From the NCBI GenBank assembly GCA_004151065.3, contig NWUY0300002183.1:36358-47241 (forward strand): 10,884 bases of DNA, written 5' to 3'. The translations under genes were made by a program, and so were the position numbers. This document shows positions 1-8,529 of the stretch, one piece after another. Every line of letters begins with the position of its first letter. The stretch's first letter is position 1. The notes below the pieces were generated by a model, which was given only the letters and a program-made list of their open reading frames with translations, did no database searches and had not been told where the DNA came from. This DNA is from Larix sibirica. Its lineage: Eukaryota > Streptophyta > Pinopsida > Pinales > Pinaceae.

Positions 1-356
1 AAACCCTCGTGCTTCAATTCCACGTTTTCATCAACTGTCGAATCACGAATTCCTTCTCCACCAACGTCTGAATCCCTTAATACATCCAAGTTCCTCGAAT
101 TTTCTTGCTCTGCCCTCGACGATTCGAACTCTGAACCTCCCAAAGGGTCCTCTTCTTCATTTTTAGCATTGTTATCACTCAAATTTTCAGAACCAAGTAG
201 AGGGTTTTCGAAGCCTTCATGGTCATCAGATTCAATTGGTAGGCCTTCTTGGTGACTAGGGGGGAAAATGAAGGTATCAGAGTCCAAATATTCCAAAACC
301 TCTGTATAAACTCCATTCGAACCATCAGCGCATGTGGATGAAGTGAGGGAGACCAT
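1..356 (-). CDS. Acidic, low-complexity protein of unknown function, partial at the window edge
   Basis: A minus-strand frame starts at an ATG (356-354) and stays open for 118 codons to the edge, so the 3' part lies outside. The product begins MVSLTSSTCADGSNGVYTEV and is strongly acidic: by hand count 30 Asp/Glu against 6 Lys/Arg, with a Glu-Glu-Glu-Asp run near residues 68-71. I see no signal peptide, membrane segment or known domain; it looks like a disordered segment. An in-frame TAG lies four codons before the ATG. However, the frame upstream of that TAG also reads as acidic and Ser/Gly-rich sequence (SEGGGSESDDNMNDIIN), so the TAG could be a mutated Gln codon and the ATG an internal Met. 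A copy at 8532-8766 keeps the frame with an in-frame 3-base indel, which suggests the segment was once coding. Function is unknown. It could be a live first exon or a pseudogene piece. Confidence 0.45.
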   Translation of the reverse strand, partial: MVSLTSSTCADGSNGVYTEVLEYLDSDTFIFPPSHQEGLPIESDDHEGFENPLLGSENLSDNNAKNEEEDPLGGSEFESSRAEQENSRNLDVLRDSDVGGEGIRDSTVDENVELKHEG

Positions 357-358
357 CT
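127..358 (-). repeat. Copy 1 of a dispersed duplication (partner at 8532-8766)
   Basis: This 232-base block matches 8532-8766 in the same orientation. I count about 16 substitutions and one 3-base indel by eye, roughly 93% identity. The block covers the first part of the acidic open frame. The match stops two bases outside the ATG on one side and at the unknown bases 8530-8531 on the other. Confidence 0.9.
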
Positions 359-565
359 CCCAATACTAGTTGATTATGTCGTTCATGTTATCATCACTTT
401 CGCTGCCACCACCTTCAGACGTATTTCTTTAACAACAAAAGTCTTATGTTCCTCGAGGACTTCTAATTTTTTAAGGGTTTCAGTGCAATTCACTACGAGC
501 TTATTTGGATTTATGGTCATTGTGTCCTGCGGATTTCCAGAAGTTTGGTGACAATGGATGCGCAA
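357..565 (-). other. Possible upstream coding remnant of the acidic protein
   Basis: A 60-codon minus frame at 565-383 contains the stretch KLEVLEEHKTFVVKEIR, which reads like ordinary protein. It lies in a different frame from the acidic gene fragment at 1-356. Between about 408 and 357 the acidic frame itself is open as SEGGGSESDDNMNDIIN, followed by TAG. One frameshift plus the TAG would be needed to join the pieces, so if they belong together the locus is broken here. I recognise no family. The alternative is a chance open frame in non-coding DNA. Confidence 0.25.
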
Positions 566-569
566 ATAC

Positions 570-1725
570 CTACGGCCATGGATGCTTCAAAGTCATTGGG
601 TACGCTCGATAATATTTCTTAGATGCACCTTAATGGTTTAATATCAATTTGCCAACTAGGAGAGCTCGGACTCAATAAAATTAGTGACGGAATTTACGTG
701 CTATGTAAGATATGTAATCAATGCAAATTGCAAACTAAAGGTTAAATCACCAAGTATTGATGAATATGAAGCACAATCCTCTAGTAGGAACCTTTTCAAT
801 ACTAGACATGCAAGATAAAGAAGAGCAAGCATTAATGTGGAACAAAATTCCATCATAGGGGTATGCCACTCTACTAATAGTTTGTAGAATGTAGCTCATG
901 GTCAAAAAAATAGTAGTAAACAAAATTATACATAAAATGCTACAACAAATGACAGATGGAACAAAAATGTCCAAAAGAATTCAAATATTTTTCCATTCAC
1001 AAAATAACAACTATATCATGAAAAATAACAAGGATCTCTAGATCTATTTGGCAATGAGTAAAGTCAAAAATCCTATTTGAGATAATCAACAAGCTGGCCA
1101 AGGTACCATGGATGATACAGGAAATTTTAAACCTAGATATAACAAATGCCAGAAGGCCACAAATCAAGCACCCCATATCAAGGGTCAAATAGACGTACAA
1201 TGCAATGACAGAACTGTAGAGAGTGAGAACAGCTTACCCATGGTTGTTCATCTGCTCATAATAGTAGAGACAATCTGTTTTGTTAGAAAAGTGGTGCAGT
1301 CATGGGATCCCAAGGACAAAGATGGTACACAGCATGCCATAAGAAGATCAATTTAATCAAACAAAATCTAGAGTGTTTAGGCAGCTCTTTGTTGTGACAA
1401 GGAGTAAAACCATCTAAACCATGAGCAGATCCCCTCCCTCTTTTGTTGCTCCATCATTGGTTGAAGGAATGGTGATGGAGGCTTATCTATCTAGGTTAAA
1501 CATGCATAAGCAATTGAAGATTCCAACTTCACGTATCAAGTTTTTATATTATGACCGTTTTATTAGTTCTTGAGCATTTCAAGGCTTGTATATACATCTA
1601 ATCAAAATGTTGAGAGTGTACAAGATTACTGCATTCATTGGGGAAACATATGCATATTAGCATTATCTCGTGATCCCCATCAGGTATATAGCATCCATCA
1701 CGTAGTCTGAGGTTCAACCCAAGAT
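570..1725. other. Stretch with no recognisable gene
   Basis: AT-rich DNA with only short open frames on both strands, such as 747-974 (-), 997-1200 (-) and 1108-1356 (+). The two at 997-1200 and 1108-1356 overlap on opposite strands. None shows a recognisable motif. No tRNA, tandem repeat or clear promoter was seen. Confidence 0.5.
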
Positions 1726-2031
1726 TTGGAATACATAATGAAAGCTAAATTCCATATGCAGCAACAATCCCATTGTCCTCCTTCCTATACACACATGTAC
1801 AATGAGAACACTACAACTTCTTCAAGTTGTGCTTCTCTAGCATTTGAAAATATGTGGCGCAATAACGTAGCAAGGAAAAGGAACGTTGAACCTGCTCCCT
1901 CATCCCATCAAAGCTCAAAATACTTATGGGAGCAATTAAGAAGAAGAATGGTGTTGTGGGGTATAGACCCGATGGCTAATCTAAAAAAAACAAAACCAAA
2001 CCTCTATGTCAAAGTGCATAGTAATATCTAG
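1726..2031 (+). other. Anonymous 101-codon open frame
   Basis: This frame starts at ATG 1726 and ends at a TAG just before the unknown base at 2032. The middle part, around residues 40-80, is rich in Arg and Trp (for example MWRNNVARKRNVEPAP and YLWEQLRRRM). I recognise no domain, and there is no promoter or splice context that singles it out. A frame this long arises by chance fairly often in AT-rich plant DNA. It might be a degraded transposon-protein piece, but nothing proves that. The adjacent unknown base leaves the 3' end slightly uncertain. Confidence 0.2.
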
Positions 2032-2032
2032 N
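2032..2032. other. Single unknown base
   Basis: One N in otherwise complete sequence; a consensus ambiguity or minimal join. It sits just after the stop of the open frame at 1726-2031. Confidence 0.95.
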
Positions 2033-2047
2033 CACCAAGTTTTTAAA

Positions 2048-2596
2048 CAAGAAGACAAATCCAATTTCAAAAAGAGCAATCAGTTGGCTGAGCATTAAAT
2101 CCTACGATAGCCATAACAATCTACGGTTATTCACATATATAGAATCCCCTATGCAAAGAAGAAAGGTGACCAAAGTATTATATCAGAATATACTTACTGT
2201 AACTGTCTAGGAAAAAGGATTATTTCGAAAGGAAACATCAGCATTTTATTATTTTTTAATAACCAGCAAATACTCACAAACATGCAACTAGCGTAAATGC
2301 CAAACAAAATACAGGGGAAGCCAAGCCTGATTTTGTGCTGTAGCATAGATTATGCCTTACTTTGTCCTAATTCTGAACAACTTATTAGCATTACATGGTG
2401 TGAGAGAATTATGACCTATCTAGTTAACTTGGGGAATCATGGAGTTTTGTAGTTTGTTGATGGTCCAGGGCTATGTTTCTTCAAACTCAGTGGTGGCCAA
2501 TCCCCTAGTAGAGGGTAGGTTCAAGATATCAGGATAGCATGGCTTTGTTGAAGAACTTTTTGGGGGATTAGTGATTTATTTTGAGACTGTAGTAGA
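2048..2596. other. Stretch with no recognisable gene
   Basis: No open frame with recognisable content, RNA gene or strong repeat was seen. Base composition becomes G/T-rich on the plus strand from about 2400, which runs on into the repeat-bearing LTR-like region. Confidence 0.5.
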
Positions 2597-2647
2597 TTCG
2601 AATTTGTAGAAGGCTCAAATTTGTAGAAGGTTCAAATTTGCAGAAGG
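2597..2647 (+). repeat. 17-bp tandem repeat, three copies
   Basis: Three adjacent 17-base units at 2597-2613, 2614-2630 and 2631-2647 share the core AATTTGTAGAAGG, with one or two changes each (TTCG, CTCA or TTCA at the start; GTAG to GCAG in the third). It lies just before the LTR-like segment. Confidence 0.9.
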
Positions 2648-3271
2648 TAGGCTCAATTGAGATTCAAAGGGGGAAGAATAGTGTTGGTGAAAAAACTTTC
2701 TTGTAAAGAGGGGGTTTAGCTTTTGGGTTTCTCTGAAAGTGTTAACACCATGCTAGGGGCGTGCTTCATGTCATGTTAGGTGCATGATGAAACCCTAGTG
2801 CCCTGTTGTATCTTATATTGGTTTGTTTGAATGACATTTGGAAAGCTTACTATAGGTGGATGCTTATCCTCAAGATATGTTTTAGAGGAGGTGCACTTCT
2901 TATGGAGATATTATCTTATGTGACAATAATATTTTTTACATGAATGCATGTTGAGGAGGATGGATGCTTGGAATATGAGGTTAATCTATCTTGTGGAGGA
3001 TCCCTAGGCATGAGGAGGAAGGGTACTTAGCCCTAAGAGAAACAAGACCATGTGGCACACAACTAGAAGTGGAGTGCTTGGCTTGACGACTTTTTGCTTG
3101 GAGAGTGCTCACTGGAAGTTTCTTGTTGACCTAGTTACACATGTGGAGTGTTGATCTTGGGAGCCTACCTTGGAAAGCATGAAACCTTGTGATGAGAAGT
3201 GTGCTCCACTTGGGAGGTGGTGCCCAACCACCAAGTGACATGTGTACTCTCTCAGTAGAGGTGCACTCCAC

Positions 3272-3358
3272 TTGTGGACCTAGTCTAGTTACTTAGAGTA
3301 GGCTATTGTGGACCTAGTCTAGTGACTTATAGGAGGTTTTTCTAGACCTAGTCCACTT
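3272..3358 (+). repeat. 34-bp tandem repeat upstream of a TATA box, two and a half copies
   Basis: Units start at 3272, 3306 and 3340, an exact 34-base spacing. Each carries the core GACCTAGTC (at 3277, 3311 and 3345); the first two share TTGTGGACCTAGTCTAGT exactly. The array ends about 30 bases before the TATA box at 3387. Tandem repeats in this position in plant LTR U3 regions often act as enhancers; that role is inferred here. Confidence 0.85.
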
Positions 3359-3386
3359 TTTTGTTGTTGGCTTCCCTCACCTATAT

Positions 3387-3394
3387 TATATAAA
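3387..3394 (+). promoter_or_regulatory. TATA box of a probable LTR promoter
   Basis: TATATAAA is followed by GGGAGG and would place a transcription start near 3415-3425. The upstream 34-base repeats and the lack of a downstream protein frame suggest an LTR promoter rather than a host gene promoter. Activity is not known. Confidence 0.5.
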
Positions 3395-3728
3395 GGGAGG
3401 AGAGAGCCTTTGTTATAACAAACTATTCAAGTATGTACTTGTAATCTTGATGTACTTATCTTGGAGTCTATGCTTGTGTGACACAAGAGTTGGAAGACTT
3501 AGAGTTTGTGTGAAGTAAACCCTAGAGAAGACTTGGAGCACTTGGGCTTGTCTTGAAGTATTGGTGTGAGCTAAATCTAGGGATTGTGGGATGAAACCCT
3601 AGAGCAAAATTTGTGGTGCTTAGACACAAGAGTTGTCTGTGTGATGCATACTTGGTGAATCTCCTTGATAGTTTGTGGGATGCAAGTGGGAGAACCAAGG
3701 ATGGACTTGTTGGTGTTAATGCTAACTT

Positions 3729-3812
3729 GTTGTGGAGCCTTTGATCTGGCTAGATAGCTTGGTGGGATGTTGTTGTGGAGCCTTTGATCTGGCTAGATAG
3801 CTTGGTGGGATG
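3729..3812 (+). repeat. 43-bp tandem duplication
   Basis: A unit at 3729-3771 is repeated at 3772-3812. The shared 41 bases, which include GAGCCTTTGATCTGGC, are identical by eye. Perfect identity implies a recent duplication or ongoing slippage compared with the eroded surroundings. Confidence 0.95.
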
Positions 3813-4436
3813 CCTTGCTAAGCCTTTGTATTTTTGGTTGGGGTTTATTGTTGTTGTTGGGGTTTGGGAAGCAATTGGAGAGTCCTTGCTTGGGATAAGC
3901 TGAAGCTTGTTGTACCAGCTTGGGATGCGCTGAGGTATTGTATGTTATCTTCATTTGTGTAATATATGAAATGTGCTATTGCTGTCCTAAATTTATATAT
4001 TGCAGATCTGAAAATCAGACTTTGGTTTCTCATTGTTATGAGTAGTTTCATGGCTGTTTTAATGAGCTGATTTTTTGGGACAGCCAGGCTGAAATGTTGT
4101 GTGTTTTGGCATGCCTAGATGAAAGTAGAAATCAGATTTAGTGCTATTACAAATCTGTTGTGATAGGAGTAGTTTTCAGATCTGTGTGTTGGTTGAAATT
4201 TTGCTCCAAGGGCTGTAATATTCATCTATCCAGGTATATTTCAGTGTCTAACTTCTTGAGATTGCCTAGTGAAAAGGTTAGACAGAATTGAAGTATTTTC
4301 TGCCATAATAAATATTTCAGATTCAGCCATAAGGCTGAAAGTTCTATGGCATAGATCCGGGGAACTTCGAGTTAATGAGGTGAAACTTCTGAAGTGTTTT
4401 AAAGTGCAGACTTCCAAAATTTTCACATTCCATAGC
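3813..4436. other. Stretch with no recognisable gene
   Basis: G/T-rich sequence that continues the style of the LTR-like region, with TTGTTGTTGGGG and repeated CTTGGGAT motifs. Overlapping opposite-strand frames at 4241-4438 (-) and 4269-4490 (+) show no recognisable motif. Confidence 0.45.
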
Positions 4437-4618
4437 ATTTACATTCAAAACCACACTACTTTCTTCAATGGAGACTCAGTGCAACTATAGACACTACGCC
4501 CGCTATCACCTCAACATACGTGCCTCTTGCTTAGGGTTGGTTCATGCCAACGCCAGGGGAGTATCCCTAACTGTACCGGCAACTCACCGATAAATTAATC
4601 AATAGGATTAGGTTACAG
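4437..4618 (+). repeat. Left arm of the inverted repeat
   Basis: Pairs with 5469-5653 on the opposite strand. The best-conserved part is about 4460-4576, including the block around GGTTGGTTCATGCCAA. Similarity weakens from 4577 to 4618 but is still traceable (CAATAG, TTACAG). Confidence 0.8.
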
Positions 4619-4748
4619 GTATGCAGACTGCTGTGTTGAATTTAGAACTGTGTGGGAGGAATCAGAGCAAACTAGTGCCTACCAAGGGATGATGGGGTCA
4701 AATTCAAGCTAGAACAAGCATCCAAAGGGAAATGGAGAATAAGGGTGA

Positions 4749-4931
4749 GGCTTCCAAGATGGAAGAATCTCGCCACAGAAACAAAGTATAACTCAAATAA
4801 TTGGGTTGAGTGCTGATGACAACCTTGTCTTGGCCGCTATGAGGAGGCTGAGTGGATTTCCCATTCTACAGGTAGTCGGGGGCTTGGAAGGCTCACTAAA
4901 ACCTGCATTAGTTTATGCATATCAGAGGTAA
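4749..4931 (+). pseudogene. Exon-like open frame of unknown family inside the inverted-repeat element
   Basis: After a TGA at 4746-4748 the frame stays open for 60 codons to a TAA at 4929-4931. It contains a protein-like stretch, IGLSADDNLVLAAMRRLSG, then FPILQVVGGLEGSLKPALVY. The end AG followed by GTAATG (4926-4933) looks like a 5' splice site, and the stop is created by that GTAA. There is no early ATG (the first is at the MRRL position), as expected for an internal exon. GC content is higher than in the flanks. I do not recognise the family. It lies between two inverted repeats, which suggests a captured exon. It could instead be a chance frame. Confidence 0.35.
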
Positions 4932-5142
4932 TGACCTTCAAAATCTGCAAACTAACCCTAACAACCTAAATGAAAAAGGGTTCAAGAATACACAATTCAA
5001 ATATCAAGTATATACAAAAAACAAGAAAACACATGTGGATCAATGAACTAGCTTTATTCAACTGTCAATCTGGAATTACAATGGCCAATCTCTGGGATTC
5101 GACCCTTTACAACAAGCATTGAACATCACTTTATAGGCCTCA

Positions 5143-5158
5143 ATTGACCTAGGTCAAT
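5143..5158. promoter_or_regulatory. 16-bp perfect palindrome made of two W-box cores
   Basis: ATTGACCTAGGTCAAT is its own reverse complement and contains TTGACC on each strand. TTGAC is the known core bound by plant WRKY transcription factors. It lies inside the putative transposon with no gene beside it, so a regulatory role is only a possibility. Confidence 0.3.
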
Positions 5159-5468
5159 GTGCCCTAGCTCTGAGTGCATGTGCATGGTGCTAACCATCAG
5201 ATGTGTCATGGCTGCGCTCTAATTATAGATTAAAACTGCCGATTACTGACATATTGATATGAGCACACATGTACTAAAGTGAAGATTGAACAAGTATGGA
5301 TGCTGCCCCAAAATAGATAAATTTTGTCTCTTAACTGGCACTGCAGCTAAGCCCTAACTGCTGTTCAACTCTAGCATGCATATCTTTCAAAGACCAATCA
5401 GCTCATTGAAAATAGGACAGCCAGTTAACTAGTGCACCTTGCTTTCTTAAATAAGCCAATGACTACGA

Positions 5469-5653
5469 CTGTAGCTAAACTCTAACTATTGCTCAACTAA
5501 CTAGTAGGTTGCATGTACAGTTAGGAATACCCCTTGGTGTTGGCATGAACCAACCCTAAGCGAGAGGCACATACGATGAGGTGACAGTGGGTGTTGTGTC
5601 TACAAGTTGCACCAAGTCTCCACTGAAGAAAGCAGTGCAGGCTCAAGTGTAAA
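5469..5653 (-). repeat. Right arm of the inverted repeat
   Basis: Reverse-complement partner of 4437-4618. Its inner end, CTGTAGCTAA with about 20 more bases at 5469-5499, also resembles a direct copy at 5341-5371 (CTGCAGCTAAGCCCTAACTG), 128 bases away. The right side of the element therefore has an extra internal duplication. Confidence 0.8.
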
Positions 5654-6320
5654 CATGTAGATAAAGAATAGTACAAACATATATGTTTTAAGAAGCAAAG
5701 GTAAATGAATCTAATTATCGATAAAGTAGTTGTAATCAGCTAACTTCTCTCCAAAGCAACCAAAGTCCAGAAAACACTGCCATTGTAGGTAGTAAGGTAC
5801 ACAGGCTGCAAAAATGCCCTTGACATCAGAATGCATCCTTTTGGACCAATATTGTGACTGACTGTTTTTAAACCACCCAATCAAAGAAATTGAATTCCTT
5901 CATGCAAACTGAATCCTTCAAATATAATTTGGTTGATAGCTTAGAACAGTGCTTCCTCCATAAAGATCAAAATTTCAAATTATTCTTTTAGAACAATGAA
6001 TCCCTTGGCTTTCTTAACAAGGAAAAAAACTATAACTGCATATCAAAATATCAGTTTGTAGGTCAGTACAATCTTCTACAACTAAACAACTTGAACAAGT
6101 GAGTTCAAGAGCAAAGATGTGGGAAAAAACTAAAAGAAAGCATTCAACCCAATCGTCATAATAAAGTTCAATGGTAGTATTGGAACTTTAAATCCTCAAA
6201 CTCAAACTCTTGCTCCTTAAACTATCCTGATTTCAAAACTTTTAAAGCACCATCATTGATTCATTGCGTGTAGTTCCTATCGCTGGAGAGGATTGCCACT
6301 TGGCACCCATGTACTTGTAA
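5654..6320. other. Stretch with no recognisable gene
   Basis: AT-rich DNA. The only longer frame is open on the minus strand from 5899 to 5714 (62 codons between stops, no early ATG). It includes QYWSKRMHSDVKGIF but has no domain I can name. No repeat or RNA gene was seen. Confidence 0.4.
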
Positions 6321-6393
6321 CCTCGCTCCTCATCCCTCCTCTCTCCCACTCCCTCTCCCTCTCCCTGCCTCTCCACCTCCTTCCCTCCCTCTC
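6321..6393 (+). repeat. Imperfect polypyrimidine (CCCTCT) tract
   Basis: About 73 bases are almost all C and T on the plus strand, built from CTCCCT-type units with a few purine interruptions. Such tracts can form triplex DNA or mark plant core promoters or 5' leaders. Here no gene follows, so a decayed microsatellite is the simplest reading. Confidence 0.8.
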
Positions 6394-6834
6394 ATTAGTA
6401 ATTGCCAATTTGCCAAAGTTCCACTTTTCCTTTTACAAGTATTCTGCATTGCTGGATATTTTAATAGCATTATATTGCAGCTACATTAGCTTGTAGCAGG
6501 AGCATCTATTTTAAATGAAATTATTGTCAGCGGGACAATTCTTCTGTCTAATTTCCAAAATATACTTGTTAATAGATGAAGATCTGATGATGTAAGTTAA
6601 CTAAAAAAAGCTGATAGCCTGTTAAAAGTTTCATCATTCTATGATTCTATCACACCTAAAAATCAAGCAGAATCTCAGCACAACAGCTCAGTCTTTGCAA
6701 TATTTCTTGATTAGAACTCCTCAAGTACATTCCAGGTTCAATTCTACAACAGCTAAGCAAATTGGGAATTTCTGCCATAATTTAAGGGCAATGTCAAAAT
6801 CCTTGATTCATTTTCATGTATTCTGTCAAGATAT
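6394..6834. other. Stretch with no recognisable gene
   Basis: AT-rich sequence with a short plus-strand frame at 6641-6838 that has no recognisable content. Confidence 0.45.
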
Positions 6835-6837
6835 TTA

Positions 6838-7185
6838 ATAAAAATTCAATTTTTGTTTAGGACTGTAAATACACCCAATAATGGGGACTTGATCTTTTCT
6901 AGGGTGTTCTCTTTTCTTTAATAAAGGTTCTCGGGTAACTTCAGAAAATACTAGTCTTCTCCGACTCGCATACAAGTTCATCAGCTTCTTTTGTCCAGGA
7001 GCTTGATCAGTGTCAACTTGACTCCTAAGATCTCTGTCAATCTCCAACAGATAAGTATGGAAGTCCTCCTAATCAACTGTAAGCAACTCCCAGACAACCA
7101 GAGACTTTGTTTCTCTTGTGACTGACAAGATGAGTTGGCCTTTTTCTGCAAGAGATGTTGCAGTATACAGACCTGATCCTAGGCT
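6838..7185 (-). pseudogene. Protein-coding remnant of unknown family with one internal stop
   Basis: In a single minus-strand frame, 7185 to about 6868 reads as convincing protein. Pieces in order are SGLYTATSLAEKGQLILSV, TRETKSLVVWELLTVD, then an in-frame TAG at 7071-7069, then EDFHTYLLEIDRDLRSQVD, QAPGQKKLMNLYASRRRLVF and SEVTREPLLKKREHPRKD. The frame is about 115 codons long with one TAG, and a TGA bounds it upstream at 7188-7186. The TAG could be a mutated Gln codon. The last 10 or so codons before the stop near 6835 look less protein-like and may be intron. The mix of charged and hydrophobic residues suggests a soluble helical protein. I cannot name the family. It is probably one exon of a pseudogene. 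Confidence 0.5.
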
Positions 7186-7188
7186 TCA

Positions 7189-7871
7189 CTTCAAATTAAC
7201 AATTTATCTCAAATAATTTATATTGACATTTGGCAGAGTATCACATCAATAATACAGAGAGTTTCTGTCAAAGCAGTGGAGCGCAATGCTTTTATACCCT
7301 TGGGAAGAATTAATAGGTAAGACCACTATGTAAAGTCTTATGGAACCATTGCCATAATAATTATGAAATATTCAATTTTATATATCCATGGGAGGTAAGA
7401 CATGCCTAGGAAGGGTTGCTGCTAGGCACCGTTGTGTATTTTAGTCTTACAGGCAGACAGACAACCTTATGGATAGATATGTGAGAATGTGTTAGTACAA
7501 ATTTACAGTTATCTTACGAGGCTTTGTAATCCTCTAAAGAACAATCTTTAATGTAATTTGAATGTGACGAAAGAATTTTCTGAATCTCAGCATATACTCT
7601 TTTCCTCAATCTCTCTCTCCATCATTCAAACTTCACATTCAATCCCTCTATGATTCTTAAGTTCTTGGGTTCCTCAATCCCCACAAAAGAACATCATCAC
7701 ATGATCGAACAACTTGCTGATTCTCATGCAAGGACAGCTACCACCATGGCCAGGTAGTTTCCTTGGAAAAATTAGTTATTGAGACAGCCTTCCAGCTTTA
7801 CTTTTGCACAATAATCAGGGTTAAAGTGAATGTCTGAAACATTGCAGTAAAGGGCAGGTATAGACAAGATG
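7189..7871. other. Stretch with no recognisable gene
   Basis: AT-rich DNA with a short CT run near 7608-7620 and no open frame of note. The part next to 7188 may be intron of the remnant at 6838-7185. Confidence 0.4.
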
Positions 7872-8097
7872 GCACAACAGGATAACCACCCAAAAGTTAA
7901 TGTGATCCACTGTTTGGAAATATTCTCTTTATGCTCTTGAATAATTTGGAAAGACCGGTAAGAATCAAATCAATACTAATAGAAAAGGTGCACAACAGGG
8001 TAACCACCCAACAGTTAATGTGGTCCCCTGTTTGGAAATATTCTCTTTATGCTCTTGAATAGTTTGAAAAGACAGGTAAGAATAAAATCAATAGAAA
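7872..8097 (+). repeat. 118-bp tandem duplication
   Basis: A unit at 7872-7989 is repeated at 7990-8097. Both copies share long exact blocks such as ATATTCTCTTTATGCTCTTG and GTTTGGAAATATTC, with about ten substitutions and a 6-base deletion near the end of the second copy. It contains no coding frame. Confidence 0.9.
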
Positions 8098-8189
8098 ATA
8101 ATCCATCCATCTGAGGAGTTAGATGGAATCAGAAAAAGACTGACATGATTAAACAAGCAGTAAGAATATCCAACAATACAGATAAAGAG

Positions 8190-8213
8190 GGGTCATCTCA
8201 AGGGTCATCTCAA
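8190..8213 (+). repeat. 12-bp perfect tandem duplication
   Basis: GGGTCATCTCAA occurs at 8190-8201 and again at 8202-8213. It is short and likely due to slippage. Confidence 0.9.
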
Positions 8214-8529
8214 GCAATCTGCAACACCAGAAAATATTACTTTAAAATTCACAAGTATGCCCTAGGATCTCTCTTGTGCGTTCATTGTATTTATAACATA
8301 TTATGTTTATAAAAGTTGCCTTCTGAAAGGTCACTTTTACAGGTTTTCAAAGTCGAAAAAACTTAACATGTTACATATTGAGCATGGAAAAAGGGCAACC
8401 AAGACTAAATTGGTCTTCCAAGCTAAAACTACCAAAGACATATGGTTCTAGAAATTCATCCTGTTGTCCGCCGAGATGCACACCAGCAGCAGAAATCTTT
8501 CGAAAGCTGTCTCCTCACTACAAGTGGGA

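Larger units (their letters stand above)
2682..3812 (+). mobile_element. Probable LTR or LTR-like retroelement remnant
   Basis: The region has features typical of a plant LTR: a possible TGTTGG start at 2682, internal short direct repeats, a TATATAAA box at 3387-3394 with a plausible transcription start 25-35 bases downstream, and no protein-coding content. No gag, protease, integrase or reverse transcriptase is visible, and I could not find a primer-binding site complementary to initiator Met-tRNA or a second LTR. If it is an element, it is a solo or eroded LTR. The borders are guesses: the five bases before 2682 (AATAG) were not found again next to a CA end. The alternative is a promoter of a lost host gene. 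Confidence 0.35.
4437..5653. mobile_element. Putative non-autonomous DNA transposon bounded by long inverted repeats
   Basis: About 180-base arms at 4437-4618 and 5469-5653 are imperfect reverse complements. They share long blocks such as CTTAGGGTTGGTTCATGCCA and CTAACTGTAC, as well as CTTTCTTCAATGGAGACT-like ends. I estimate 75-80% identity by eye. The enclosed 850 bases hold no transposase but do contain an exon-like open frame (4749-4931). Long terminal arms with captured gene pieces are typical of Mutator-type Pack elements. I found no convincing target-site duplication, and the outer ends fade gradually, so exact borders are uncertain. Two independently inserted repeats lying head to head are an alternative. 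Confidence 0.45.

Noticed and set aside
1705-1725. GGTTCAACCC as a possible tRNA T-arm
   Set aside because: No matching acceptor, D or anticodon arms can be folded around it.
4241-4490. Two overlapping opposite-strand frames
   Set aside because: They have no recognisable content, and one enters the inverted-repeat arm; likely chance.
5714-5899. Minus frame of 62 codons with QYWSKRMHSDVKGIF, at first sight like the zinc-binding start of a retroelement integrase
   Set aside because: The His pair and Cys-x-x-Cys of that domain are absent and the similarity is too short.
6580-6615. TGATGATG and CTGA as possible snoRNA C and D boxes
   Set aside because: The boxes are only about 20 bases apart, too close for a C/D snoRNA, and no terminal stem is seen.
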